Positions 1-11,500 of a stretch of 35,091 nucleotides of DNA are shown here, piece by piece. The DNA comes from Perkinsus olseni (taxonomy: Eukaryota > Perkinsozoa > Perkinsida > Perkinsidae). How positions within the stretch are numbered: the stretch's first letter is position 1; every line of letters starts with the position of its first letter. The notes below the pieces were generated by a model. That model saw nothing but the letters and a program-made list of their open reading frames with translations, did not search any database and was not told the origin of the DNA. The stretch is from the NCBI GenBank assembly GCA_013115135.1, contig JABANP010000535.1:1-35091 (forward strand), written 5' to 3'. A program made the position numbers and the translations under genes.

Positions 1-950
1 CGCTGTGGTCCCGGTGTTCTATTCGTGTAAGCCGGAGGTTTTGGGTAGGCAGTGCCTACTAGGCACTAAGAGCACTCTGCGTTACGAGAAGAGTCTGTTA
101 CGGACAGGCTGCCATCTTAGCGTGGTTCTACTGTCACACCGATGGAGTGTACGAACGTACGCTAGTGTAACGTACAGTACGTTACACTGGCGTTGCATTC
201 GTGTTGTGTATAACGCGGGTGTTCTCACGCGTTACGAAAACCACAACGCGTTGCGAGCGTGAATTTAGGAGTTTAACGCGTAAAGCGCGTGGTTCATTAC
301 GCCGGTATGTATAGCGTTGCGTTATTAACGCGTGACGATCATGCCAAGCCCAATGTTGAGCACTGCAGACATGAAATACAGCCGGGTTCGGTTGCCGGAA
401 GGTATCGATGTACGAAATAATATCGAAAGTATGTGTGCTGTTTCTGAGACGCAAGAGTAATACGCTTAGCTGTCTGGTCGAGTGAATGACGGACTCCGGC
501 AGTAGAAGAATAGGTGCAGAACTGCCGCGCCGCATTGTGTTAAGCCGCGTTTTCGTACCGCGATAATCGCGCAGTACGCGCTGTTATACCGCGCCGTGGC
601 GTTTGTGCCAGCTAAACGCGTTATGACACTAAACGCGCGCGTTATACCGCGAAGGTGGTTACGCGAGAGACAACAGTGTTGTCATAACACATCGTGTTTG
701 CAGCGTGAGCTTGCACTTCGCTTGTAAAGCCAGCAGGTTTTATGAGGCTTTACGCGGTGCATCTCTACTTTGTACCTGCGTGTCTCCTGGCAGGAGAGAC
801 TCGTGTGCAGCACACACCTACGCAAATCAGTGTGAGCCACGGGCTTCATTTCGCTAAACCCGGTTTAGCATGCTGAAGTGTTCCAGTCTTTTCGCGAGAT
901 TTTCGGGTTCTCCATGTGACAGTTCCAGCGATTCTGCAAAGCGGTCGCGG
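1..950 (+). pseudogene. 5' remnant of a carboxypeptidase array unit (unit 0)
   Basis: Positions 1-150 match the upstream flank of the intact gene (8332-8460): the same CGCTGTGGT start, the GTGTAAGC word and the 'cgagaag(a)gnctg' and 'caggctgcca' words in the same order. Positions about 910-945 match the start of its exon 1, but the ATG is changed (CATGTGACAG instead of ATAATGACAG) and similarity stops after about 35 nt. The stretch between, about 200-720, is full of ACGCG/CGCGT words and short inverted repeats absent from the other units. No S10 catalytic exon follows. Most likely a tandem unit that lost its coding body. Homology is seen directly; the history is inferred. Confidence 0.6.
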
Positions 951-3438
951 ATCGCCTCTGTCATGCAGGTTGCTGGCTGCGTCCTGACCGCCGTGCAGGA
1001 TCGGTCACCGCCATCGCCCCGTACTGGCGAACTCGGCTGGTTGGGGAAGCCCGACCACGGTGGTCCGGACCACCTTTGATCGAGGCGGTTTGTCCCGCGT
1101 TGCTGGCATTGTCGCGGACGGAGGCAATAATGCCGACATCGGACATTTCCGGACACTCTTCGCACGGAAAGAAATCAAAACTGTCAACTGGCAAGCCGCC
1201 TGGACTGTCCCCCGTAAAACCAGCTGCTGTCTTTCACAAGGGTCGCCTCTGCGTCTCGCTGGAGGCTCTGGCAGCCACTGTTGCCCTGCAATTGGGTCCG
1301 AAGACCGCCGCGTTCACCCTGTAACAGCCATAGGTGAGCAGGGCTCTCCCTAGAGACGCTTTGCGGTGTGATCGACCCCATCGCTATGCCCTATTCGGGT
1401 AGACGAAGGGTGATGCACACCGTCAGCGGCCCTGCCGGGCGAGCCGCAAACGCCAACGGAGGAGGGCAGAGACTCGACTAAAGCGTGCTCCCCGACAGTT
1501 GCCGTTCAAATAGCATGAGATAACTTTGGTCCTGAGACAATACGTGACCGTGGAGGATAGCAGCAGCAATCCACCGCGGCAGTTCCTGTTGCCAGGGCGA
1601 GCGATGCCAGGAGAATCTTTATACCGCGTTGTGTTGTTACGCGCGCTGCGTTTCGGTATTTAACTCTGATAACAAGTGATCCTCTCATTATTCGCTCCGA
1701 AGAGTTCCGCTCTTCCGTCTATGCCGCAAGCGAGACCGGATCTGGTCTTTGACCGTTGAGCATCAGGATGAGCGTTCCCATCCCTGATCCCATAATGACC
1801 AGTGGTCATTGACCACAATTAATATCATGGACTGTTGCATTGTAGGCTACAATTTGTAGCCTGGCCTATATTATATAGGCTATATACATAGCCTTCAAAA
1901 GGCGAGTGACCCGGAGAATAGCTGCAAGAATGCCCCGCTGTTTCGTAGACCGCACCACTTTTGTACCACATCGGGCCGATGCAAAACCACCCTCCGGAGC
2001 CGAAACGGGAGCCAGCCAGGAACGGAATATTCAACTCACATTCTCGCTGTCACTGTACGGCCGTTCCCATACGAGCATGTACCTCTTTATTCAGCTGCTC
2101 AACCACGCTGCGATGCTCCACTGCCCCTTTGACAGTGTCAAGTTGACACAGTCTATTTCGCGCACACGTATACTTCCTTTCGAGAATTCCCACAATTTAT
2201 GAACCACTGGAGAAGAGTGATGCATCAGGCGTTCAGATAGGCGCTCACCGTGCAGAGAAGCCCGTACAGGAAGAAGGAGCAGGACAGACCCGTAACAGAA
2301 GGCATCGTGCTGACTCAGCACTGCTGAGGGTAGACACGGCGCTGCCGTCTCCGCTGTCCCTGTCGTGTACCATTCTTTGAAGGGGATGAAGGCCAATATC
2401 TTACTCCCCCGGACCGCCGGCGACAGTCAGGAAAAAGGCAAGAGAAAAACCGTGAAAAACAGAAAAACAGGAGGATCCACCGAACAGTCTCACCACTGCA
2501 CCGGAACTCAGCACAGTGTCGCTATTTGAGACAGGGTCAAGGAAAGATGGAGTCGCACTCGACGAGAGTCGAACGATAATGAGATGCTTTACCGTAATCT
2601 AGGAGTGCATGCTCTGAGTATGAGACTCATGCTCGCGAGCGCGAGGCTTGCACTGCAAGGCGCATAATTAGGTCAGACGATTATCGGAGACTGATGAGGC
2701 GCAGTAACAGTAAAGGTAGTTGCAGGCTGGTCGAGGGACAACGGTGCCCGTAAACCGTTAACTAGGTTTTCTTCCCCTTCCTCGACTAGCACCGCTGCAC
2801 TTGCAGCGCTGATAGTCTATCAGCTGAATAGTACTGAGTCGGGTGGCGTCTGCTGAAAAGCGTATACCCGTCGATATGTTGTCACTATAGTGCAGAATCT
2901 GCGCTGCAGAAATGCGACACTACTGGAGCTGCGACCCTGTTGTTTGGCAGGAGACAACTATAAATTATAGTTGTCTATATAGAGAATTATAGTCTATAAT
3001 TCTCAAAAAGAAGTCCCTAGAAAATCCTCATAAGACAATACCTCCTCGCAGAGAATATCGGAAGTCTGTTTTTCGAGATCGAGCCTTGTCGCCCGGACAT
3101 ATAAGCTGCGTTCAAGCCGTCACCACGCGCATTAACTATCTTTTGGACAGGAAGAAAGAAGAAAGATGTGATATCGCTATGAGTGATAACGCCCGTGATA
3201 AACTGATAACTTTATCGTTATAACTTATCACCGTAAGTTATCACGGAAACGAATGCAAAAAGAACTCGAACTCGGGAAGTCGATTTTACACATAGCCAAA
3301 CTCCGATGACGCTGTACCAGGTAAGACCCTTGCCAAACGGGGTGAAATGGACGAGAGACACCCTACCACAGAAATACGTACCTGGCTAGCAGTGCTGGTG
3401 CAAGCGGGAGCCCGAGCCCTAGCTGGAGGCAGTAGACC
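951..3438. other. Spacer without a recognisable gene
   Basis: Short open frames on both strands in 850-1350 have no family I recognise and no splice context, so I do not call them. About 2865-2925 matches 8208-8265 (the spacer before the intact copy; shared ATGTTGTC, CTAT and GTGCA words), which shows the spacer belongs to the repeat unit. Several short palindromes lie at 1796-1886, 2808-2831, 2892-2910 and 2952-3004, and an AT-rich run of GATAA/TTATC words lies at about 3175-3245. Confidence 0.5.
2952..3004. repeat. Two adjacent perfect palindromes
   Basis: 2952-2976 has arms AGACAACTATAA and TTATAGTTGTCT around one base. 2982-3004 has arms GAGAATTATAG and CTATAATTCTC around one base. They are 5 nt apart and could extrude as a double hairpin. 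The homologous spacer around 8270 lacks them, so they look like insertions particular to this unit. Confidence 0.8.
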
Positions 3439-3626
3439 GGCTGTGGTTCCGTTGTTTCCTCCTTCTAAGCTGAGGTCTTCGGGCTAGTCACTAGCAGCAC
3501 TCTGAGTCTGCAGGAGCGACGCGGCGCTCCTTCATGTCTCCTGCGCAGCGCAAGCGTACGCTAGAAGGTGGTCAGGAGTAAAACAGACGCGTACTTCTCC
3601 CGCAAGGCGAAAGCCTATCAGGATAT
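3439..3626 (+). repeat. Array-unit 5' flank, copy 1
   Basis: Homologous to 8332-8577 and to 1-150. The shared words run from GGCTGTGGT through AGGTCTTCGG, then CATGTCTCCTGCGCAGCGCA (8474: GTGTCTCCTGCGCAGCGCA), to TATCAGGATAT just before exon 1. The TCAGGATAT word sits 15-50 nt before the start codon region in copies 1, 2 and 3, and so marks the conserved leader or trans-splice/promoter zone. No TATA or initiator can be assigned with confidence. Confidence 0.6.
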
Positions 3627-6320
3627 ATGAGGGCCCCACGGATTCTTAAGGCGCTATGGATATCATCACTATTCTCACCGACGGCGCTGAGCATTGCTGA
3701 CCCTCAGCGACAACAGAGGTGTGGTATTGCTCTTGAGAGAGGTCAACATGCGTATATCCAGCGTTCAGGCGCACCGTCTGATGCCACACAGGCTCGCATG
3801 CTAACCGGCGAGCGCACCTTTGTGTCCCTACAGCCCTGGTAGTCAGGAAGTTCGGATACATACAAGTTAGCCCACTCAACAAGTAGATCCCACTCAAATC
3901 ATGGCTGTTTAGATGCTGTTAGTGAGCAGGTACTCTATGCTGCTATCGAAGCGGACAAGGAGCCAGGGACCGCATCGACTTTCATGTATTTCTGAAGGTG
4001 GCCCCGGCGGCAGCAGCCTTACCGCAGCACTTCGGGAGAACGGACCATGCATAAGAGATTTCGACACCCGGCGTCTGAGACTGAATCTGTGAGTTCCTGT
4101 ACAGTATTGCTAGAGAGCTGATGGGAGTGTGTCAAAAGTTACTCATGGACGGGCCAAGCCAACGGTGTGTGGTTCGACGCGCCGGCACCGACAGGCTTCA
4201 GTGTGGGGCCAGTCACCGGAATCTGGAGGACTACACACCTCGATATGTGGAGCTAAGTGAGTACGCGAGCTAGTATACTTTATCGGCTCCGCGTGTTGCA
4301 GGGTCGATGTCGTCACCAAGTTCACTCAGCAGAATCCAACCTTCAATCGAGACCTGCACCTCGTTGGGACTTCATCCCTCAGGTTTGATCAAAGCCGCTG
4401 TAGTCGTAACATTGCTCGGCCATTTTCAGCCGCCTTCGTGGCGATGCTTGCAGCCCGACTCGCCGCGAAGCCCTCAACCCCAGGTTCATATCGTAGGTGT
4501 GATGCTGATGTCTCGTGTGGTGGCACTGATTGACATGTGAGTATTCTATATCGCAGTTATCATCATGAGTGCATCGATTAAAATGTTTCTTTATGCATCG
4601 AAGTTCGATGATGATCATCGGATGATCGAACACTCCATGGCACGTTCAGCCACGCCCGATGTCTTCTGTCAAGGTCAATCTTCGTTCCAAAAACAAAGAG
4701 CAGGATTAATAAGCATCAATCGATTATTCAGTTACCGTGGAGCTGTACACATGGCCGATGTCCGAAACTTGCTCCCTAAAGAGGAGTTGAGCTTCACAGG
4801 ATCGTTCTTCGGTTAAACTACCAGCGTGTTTCAGGATTTCGAAAAATGACTGCAGACCTTAAAACAATGTGAAACGCAGATTGACAGTGCAACTCGAATG
4901 GTCCAGGAAAATCTCCAATTTCGGGTAGGCCGACTCACGAATAACCGCCCAGTCTGCCGGCACATGATCGACTTTTTTACTCAGCACTCTGCAAACAAGC
5001 CGCGGAACTTGCGATACTGCGACGCTCGACCCGTTGATGAAGAAGAGCATGTTAGTGAGCGATCTCGCGATTAGATGCGTCGATAATCTCTAAAAGCCAT
5101 TTTTGTCAATGAGAATTGAGAGCTGTTGTGCGAAACTCACACCGCTCGGAAGTTCTACAAATTCCCCGATCTGATGCTTCGGGTCCAGCTCGAGTATTGA
5201 AGGTGTGGATATTTTTCTGGCCGGACTGTATCAGTTACGACGTCCGTGTGCCAAGTGGCCAAGAGGATACAAAGTATGTCCTCAAGTCTTGACAGTAAGC
5301 TGTGGCACTGTCGGTCCGAATAGAACTCCTATCAGAGCATTCGTACTAAATATTTGCTTTCTTTGTCTCGTTCCGCTCCTAGCGTTGAGCACTCTCTGCC
5401 GGCGCGACGAATTCGACTACAGTGCTCCTCTGTCTTGTTAGATTGACACGTTCCTCAACGACCAGGAAACCCAGAAGGAGCTGGGCGTCTCGAAAAGTGG
5501 GAAGCTTCTAATAACGAGGTTATTGCTGTGGAGAGATCCCAAGTTGAACGTTGTCTCCCTTTTTGTAAGGTCTTTGACGCCTACAACAAATACGCGGCCT
5601 ACGATACGACTCTATTTCGTGGCCAGCCTTCTTGACAAGGGGATTCGAAGGTGCAAAAAAGGGGAATCATTCACTGAGCAATGGTTCCATTTTAATTGGG
5701 CTGGCAGGATTGACGACTCAGTATTAAAACGCTCTTTCAGAAAAGCCATAATAACCAAAAAAAGCCTTCTCTGGTTATTATGGCGCATAACTTCGATACA
5801 GCGTGCTAGACTATTGTCTGGTGTTAGGAATAGGTACTAGTCATGAACGGGGACCAGGATTACGTATGTAATTTTGGTGGTACAGAGACTTGGGTGCTCT
5901 AACTTGAAGGGAGCCGACAAGTACGGCGGAGAAGTTGCGCAGCGTCCCCGCTTGTCCCCGCTCAAGGTAAGATCACTACCCGGCCCCAACGATTGTGATT
6001 AGCAATTCCCGTCTCAGCATGGAGGAGTCGAACTCGGAATGATGAGAGCCTCGTGTATTCTAAAGTCAAGCGACTCGCCATTATCGAGGTATGTTGGTTT
6101 GCCTGTCTGGAGTTGCGATACACTACATGCGAGGCAACACGGGGTGGCTAATGCCTACCATCGGTAGCATTATGTCGGCAGTACCACCGCACCCATCCCG
6201 TCCGCTTAGCTGTGTCGTGGGTAACAAATGCCGGTCACATTGTTCCGCTGTACAAGCCTCGCGAGTTGCAACAGGGATTTCATGCGCTCACCTCTCCGGC
6301 AACCTCTGGAAGAGCGACTC
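3627..6320 (+). pseudogene. Serine carboxypeptidase (S10) copy 1, decayed
   Basis: All 13 exons of the intact neighbour can be located in order: exon 1 from 3627, exon 2 from 3930 (oxyanion-loop region), exon 4 from about 4303 (the GTSS nucleophile zone), exon 6 near 4735, exon 9 near 5231, exon 12 near 5834 (NGDQD), exon 13 near 6221 (AGH). It cannot make the enzyme. Extra or missing bases shift the frame in exon 1 (about 3697), exon 2 (about 3934 and 3995), exon 11 (about 5611) and exon 12 (about 5899 and 5929). Exon 9 has an in-frame TGA at 5290-5292. The acceptor AG before exon 13 is gone (CGTGG|GTAAC instead of TTCAG|GTAAC). Lesions are spread along the whole length, so this is the oldest of the broken copies apart from unit 0. 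Confidence 0.85.
5745..5784. repeat. Perfect 13-bp hairpin in copy 1 intron 11
   Basis: Arms GCCATAATAACCA (5745-5757) and TGGTTATTATGGC (5772-5784) with a 14-nt loop. It lies between exon 11 and exon 12 of the decayed copy and is missing from the corresponding intron of copies 2 and 3. Confidence 0.75.
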
Positions 6321-8331
6321 GACCTTTATCGCCTAACTTGGCAGGAAGCCTGCGATAGAGACTCAGAAAGTACGCTGTAGCCTTGCAAGTTTGGTTTATT
6401 CTATTCAGATCCAGAAAGAAAGTAAAACTCACAAGAGTCAGCGAGAGCGTTCTGGTAAACCATGTTGATAGGTCCTATTATGGCTATCTTCATTCGGCTA
6501 CTAGTGGTTTTCATCTAAGATTACTTTGAGTTTTCCTGATTCGGCAACTCTACTCTTTGTGCTAACTATATGCACAGCACAACTCAAAGAGAGGTTGGGA
6601 ACCCTTGCAAGCAGAATAGGATAAATCTCGCTGCGAGAAAGTGCCCTTGAGACGCTGGGGATGGGCAGAGGTATTGACCAAACCTCAAACCCGCGGCCCG
6701 AAAACCGGGGCCTGAGTCTGGCAATACAGACAAGAGGTTGAGGGTGACTGTAGTGGGATAGCTACTCGCGTGTTGACCACACAGTCATCTCATCTCTAGT
6801 CCCCCAATATCAAGGGATTATTTTTGAGAAGGAAAAAAATCTGTGCCGAAGGGCACCATTAGCTCCTGTAAGACGTTTGCAGGCCGTGCTGGGCTTCGGA
6901 GGATTCCTACCTCCGCACCATTCATGCCTCGAATCCAACTTTAGCGCACGCCCGATATCCAACCAGGTCCACCGGCAAGCCAGGGGTTTTATCCCCAGCA
7001 AATCGATTTCTCCTCCAAGTAACCGTGCCGTATTTCTCTCCAATGAAGTTTTTAGGATCATTTTGCAGTGATAAAGTGAGGTTTGCGGAATTTTCATGGA
7101 AGTCCTTGTACGCTGGAGTCAATGCCGACTCGGTATTACCGAAACAGCTACTCGCTTGTGCGTTGTGTTCGCGCAAAGATGTCGGAGCTGCTAATGCTTT
7201 TGGTCAGGACCCTACCGACTCTTCCGAGCCGAGGCTCCAGTGAACTCAGCTCAGTAATTTCCTAATGGCATCGAGCCAAGAATTGTCCAGGTTCTACCGG
7301 TAGTTCACTTAGAGAGCATGAGGTCAGCGAAGTACCGAGTGATGCTCCTTCGAACTATTTTCCCTCGGTTTACGGTAACCCGAGTCGGGTAACCCGGTTA
7401 CCCGAGTCGGGTACTGCGTTGTCAATTTCAGAACGGGGAACAGAGTAGCTGAGCTGCTGTAGCTCGTTCAGCCTAGGTTAATGGTAACACTGACCGTGGC
7501 CCAGTCCACTGGATCGACTGAATACTGGCCCGAGCTGGCGTTGACAGTATATATTACTATCGGATATTACGGGAAGGAAAACAGAAAGTGCTGCTCGCGG
7601 GACCCCGGCGTAGGCCTCTCAGGAGCACCTTGAATTCTGGACTCTGGTACACTTGTTTGGCTGGCCTCTCTGAGGTTCGGAGTAGCCTGCCTGTCAACCC
7701 GCGGGCTTAAGCTTTCTTGCTCAGGAAGGGCGTTGTTCTCTACGATCGGAACGACACCAGAGCTTCACGCTCCAGCGAAACCACAACGGGGGCAGCGACT
7801 GCTAATACATTCGTTGCTCGACACCAAGGCAAGCTTAGTGGCAGCGCGAGTACCTTCGACAATATGCACTATAACTCAGTACACTGTACAGTACAGTCTG
7901 TACTGAGTACAGCGTGGTTATTGAAGCGGCTATTGAGGTGAAACCACTTTCGAGCGGATTTAAGTGATGACGCAATCTAGAGCTCACTGAGCTGAGCTTA
8001 GAGCTGAGCTTAAGCCCTAAGCCTTAGTGCAACACGTATAGTATACGTCGTATACTCATGCACGCATTACCAATGCAATTGAGTGCAAAGTGCCAGATGG
8101 GCCATCTGAGATGACTCTCTCAGACCAATGGTTCGCAGTGCAGCGATGATAGCTTAACGCCTGAGTAGTACTGAGCCAGTCTTTAGCTGTTACATAACGT
8201 AAAGTCGCCACTATGTTGTCGCTATGGTGCAAATTATTCGCAGCAAATGGCGGCAAGTAGCGCCGAGCTAACCTAGCTCAGCTAAGCCCGAGCATCAGCA
8301 GAAGCAGCGCCGCCTCTAGTCGTTCTAAACC
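6321..8331. other. Spacer between copies 1 and 2
   Basis: About 6460-6640 is the 3' flank shared with 12040-12190 (TTGATAGGTCCTATTAT, TTACTTTGAG and CACAACTCAAAGA words). 6790-7270 holds overlapping open frames on both strands with no recognisable domain, left uncalled. 7370-8115 is rich in palindromes (7378-7412, 7876-7912, 8035-8056, 8093-8114). About 8208-8265 matches the spacer before copy 1. I see no RNA gene. Confidence 0.5.
7378..7412. repeat. Nested palindrome repeat ACCCGAGTCGGGT
   Basis: ACCCGAGTCGGGT, itself a palindrome, occurs at 7378-7390 and again at 7400-7412, joined by the palindrome AACCCGGTT. A palindrome-linker-palindrome layout that could form alternative hairpins or a cruciform. 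Confidence 0.8.
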
Positions 8332-8577
8332 CGCTGTGGTACCGGTGTTCTAGTCGTGTAAGCTGAAGGTCTTCGGGGTAGGCATGAGGAGCGTTCTGCG
8401 TTTCGAGAAGAGCCTGCTATTGACAGGCTGCCACCTTGGTGTGGTTCTCGTGTCACATCAATGGTGTACCTGCGTGTCTCCTGCGCAGCGCACGCTACAA
8501 GGTGAGCCACGAATTCAACATAAGCGAAATTCTCCTCTGCGAATTCTCATCAGGATATATTCGGGATCTTCTCCATA
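8332..8577 (+). promoter_or_regulatory. Upstream flank/leader of the intact carboxypeptidase
   Basis: Conserved with 1-150 and 3439-3626 and, at its 3' end, with 14220-14260 (TCATCAGGATATNTTCGGG followed by the start region). Conservation across units next to otherwise diverging spacer suggests promoter, 5' UTR or splice-leader acceptor function. A short upstream frame at 8384 (65 codons) overlaps the leader but is disrupted in the paralogues, so I treat it as leader and not as an exon. Functional role is inference. Confidence 0.4.
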
Positions 8578-11500
8578 ATGACAGTTCCAGCGATTCGCGA
8601 AGCGATCAAGCTATGGATATTACTATTATTCTCACCGACGGCGCTGAGCATTTCGAATCTCAGCGACAGCAGAGGTGTGGTATTGCCCTCGGGAGTGGGT
8701 CAACGCACCTTGAGGGATTGCTCCGGTGCACTGTCAGATTCCATACAGGCCCGCATGCTAACCGGCAAGCGCACGTTGTGTCCCGATGGCTCTGGTAGTC
8801 AGGAGTTCGGATACATACAAGTTAGACCAATCACCAAGTAGAACTCTGTCACATCATCGCTGGCCGGATGCCGCTCGTGAGCAGGTACTTTTATGCTGCT
8901 ATTGAAGCCGACAAGGATCCAGCGTCGGCGCCGACCTTCTTGTACTTCGAGGGTGGACCCGGCGGCAGCAGCGTTGCCGCGGCACTACAACTGAATGGAC
9001 CATGCATAAGAGATTTCGTCACTCGACGTCTGAGACTCAATCTGTGAGTCCCTGTGTGGCATTTCTGCCGAGTGAAACGTATCTCGAAAGTTACTCATGG
9101 ACGGCCCAAGCCAATGGTGTGTGGATAGATGCGCCGGCTCCTACAGGCTTCAGTGTAGGACCAGTCACTCGAGGCTTGGAGGACTTCATACTGGATATGT
9201 GAGCTACAAATTGGCTACATTGTAGCCTACAATGACGCCAGCTGATATACTTCGCTTATGGACTCTTCATCCTGCAGGGTCGATGTTATCACCAAGTTCA
9301 CACAGCAGAATCCAACCTTCAATAGAAACGTGCACCTCGTCGGTACTTCATCCTCAGGTGAGATGAGAGCCGTTGTAGTCACGGAAATGCCCGCCCATTT
9401 TAGCTGCCTTCGTGGCGATGCTTGCAGCTCGACTCGCCGCGAAGCCTCAACCCCAGGTTCATATCGTAGGTGTGATGCTGATATCTGGTGTGGTGTCACC
9501 GATTGGCATGTGAGTATTCTGTATCGCCGTCATCTTCATGCGAGCATCGACTGAAATGTTCCCTCGCACATCGAGCAGTGCATGGTACATTTAGTCACGT
9601 GTTTCTGCTCAATGGACGCCGCCGAATTGAAAGTCACTGACTTTAAGTCAGTGACCAATAGTGTGCTTAGCCTTCTTCCGCCGTCAACCCTCGTTCCAAA
9701 AGATGAGTTATGCCATATGATGTCGGTGCTCAGTTACCGTGGAGCTGTGCGCATGGCCGATGCCCGACACTTGCTTCCTAAAGAGGAGTTGAGCTTCTCA
9801 TGATTGTTTTATGGCGAAGTTACTGGCGTGTTTCAGGGTATCCAAAATGACCGCGGACCTTCAACATTGTGATACGCAGATTGGACAGTGCAACTCAAAT
9901 GGACCAGGAAAACCTCCAATTTCGGGTAGTTGGAGTTCCTCACCTCCCGACTTACGGCTCTTTCCGCCGACATTTTCCTTTCAGCCTTCTGCAACCGAGC
10001 TGTGAAGACCTGCGATGATGCGACACTCAACCCGTTGGAAAAGAAGAAAAGAAGCTAGTGAGCGGCTTGGCGATTGGACTCAACTCTGCTCGGAGACGAG
10101 CTACCTCGTACATGGTCCATGAATGTCTGCGTAAATGTCCACGACTCATGGCAGGCTGCCATTGGCAGCATACGCCACACAGTTCTAAAGAATTTACTCT
10201 GTGAACTTGAAGAGGCTCACACGGCCAACAGCAGCAGGGATAAATCTGCGACCGCAGAAGCTGCCATCAACTGCTCTTCGCTCACCAGGAAGACTTTCCA
10301 CGTGCTCCTCCGGAATCTCAGACCGAAGAACGGCACTGGGTGCCGTTCTTCGGTCGCTGTGTAAATTTGACTCTTAGTGGTCGATGACTAAAATCCATTG
10401 TTCCGTAAGGGAGTGGGAGCTATTCCGCGATACTCACACCGCTCGAAAGTTCTGCCAAATTCTGATCTTTCGGGTCCGGTCTTGCTCCAGAATTCAATTT
10501 TTGAATGGATAGCATTAGCTGCGGTACTTTTGTGACCGGCTCGCATCAGTTACGACGTCCGTGTACTAGATGGCCAAGAGAAGGCTAAGTACTTCCTCAA
10601 GTTTTGGCCAGTAAGCTGTGGCTGCCACAGTGTGGCATTGTCGGTTCAAAATTTGAACTTCAAATGAAACTCCTATTATTGCAGTACTGACTGTTAGCTT
10701 CTTTTTCCGTTTCGCTCTTCACGTTGAGCACCCTCGCGCCAGCCCGACGAATTAAACTATTGTGCTCTCCTGTACTGTTAGGTTGATACTTTCCTCAACG
10801 ACCAGGAAATCCAGCAGGAGCTCGGCGTCTCGAAGAAGTGGGAACGTTCTAATGCTGAGGTTATGGCTGTTCAACAAGGTCCACGCCGAGCTTGCCTTCC
10901 TCATAAGGTCTTTCACGCCTACAACAAATATACGGCCTATAATACGACTTATTTTGTGACCAGCCTCCTTGACAAAGGGTTTAAAGTAGGGAGAAGGGTG
11001 TCTTGAAATCATCCGCTGAGCTCTGGCTTCATTCCAGCGGGTGGGGGGTCTGCAGTGTTGACGACTCAGCATTTCTCCATTATCTGGTAGTCTAGATTCG
11101 TGAAAGCCTTTCACTGAAAGGCATACCTCCCACGCAGCTCATCATTGTGACCGAAGAATGTTATTGTATGGTATAGTCCTGCACTAGGTGCTAGTCATGA
11201 ACGGGGACCAGGACTATATAACTAATTCTGTTGGTGCCGAGACTTGGGTGCTCAACTTGAAGGGAGCCGACAAGTACGGCGAGAAGTTGCGAGGCGTCCC
11301 CCCTACCCCAGTCAAGGTCGGATCACTCACTGATCACCATGATTGTGATGAGTCGTTCCTGTCTCAGTTTGGAGGAGTCGAGCTCGGAAAGATGAGAGCT
11401 CTCGAGTATCCGAATCGAGCGAGACTCGCCTTCATCGAGGTATGTGGCTCTGAGAGCTAAGCTCCGTCTGACAGACAGTGTCTGTCTTCATCATTTCAAA

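Noticed and set aside
854..1353. Overlapping frames on both strands, one with a CEECPEM-like cysteine motif
   Set aside because: Several frames are open at once because stop codons are rare in this GC-rich stretch. The motif is too short to name a family, and no neighbouring exons support any strand.
8384..8578. Upstream 65-codon frame as the true first exon of the carboxypeptidase
   Set aside because: The homologous stretches in units 0 and 1 do not keep it open, while the ATG at 8578 gives a good signal peptide that leads directly into the S10 N-terminal block.
10321..10355. Rho-independent terminator
   Set aside because: The hairpin lacks a following T-run and lies in a spliceosomal intron of a eukaryotic gene.
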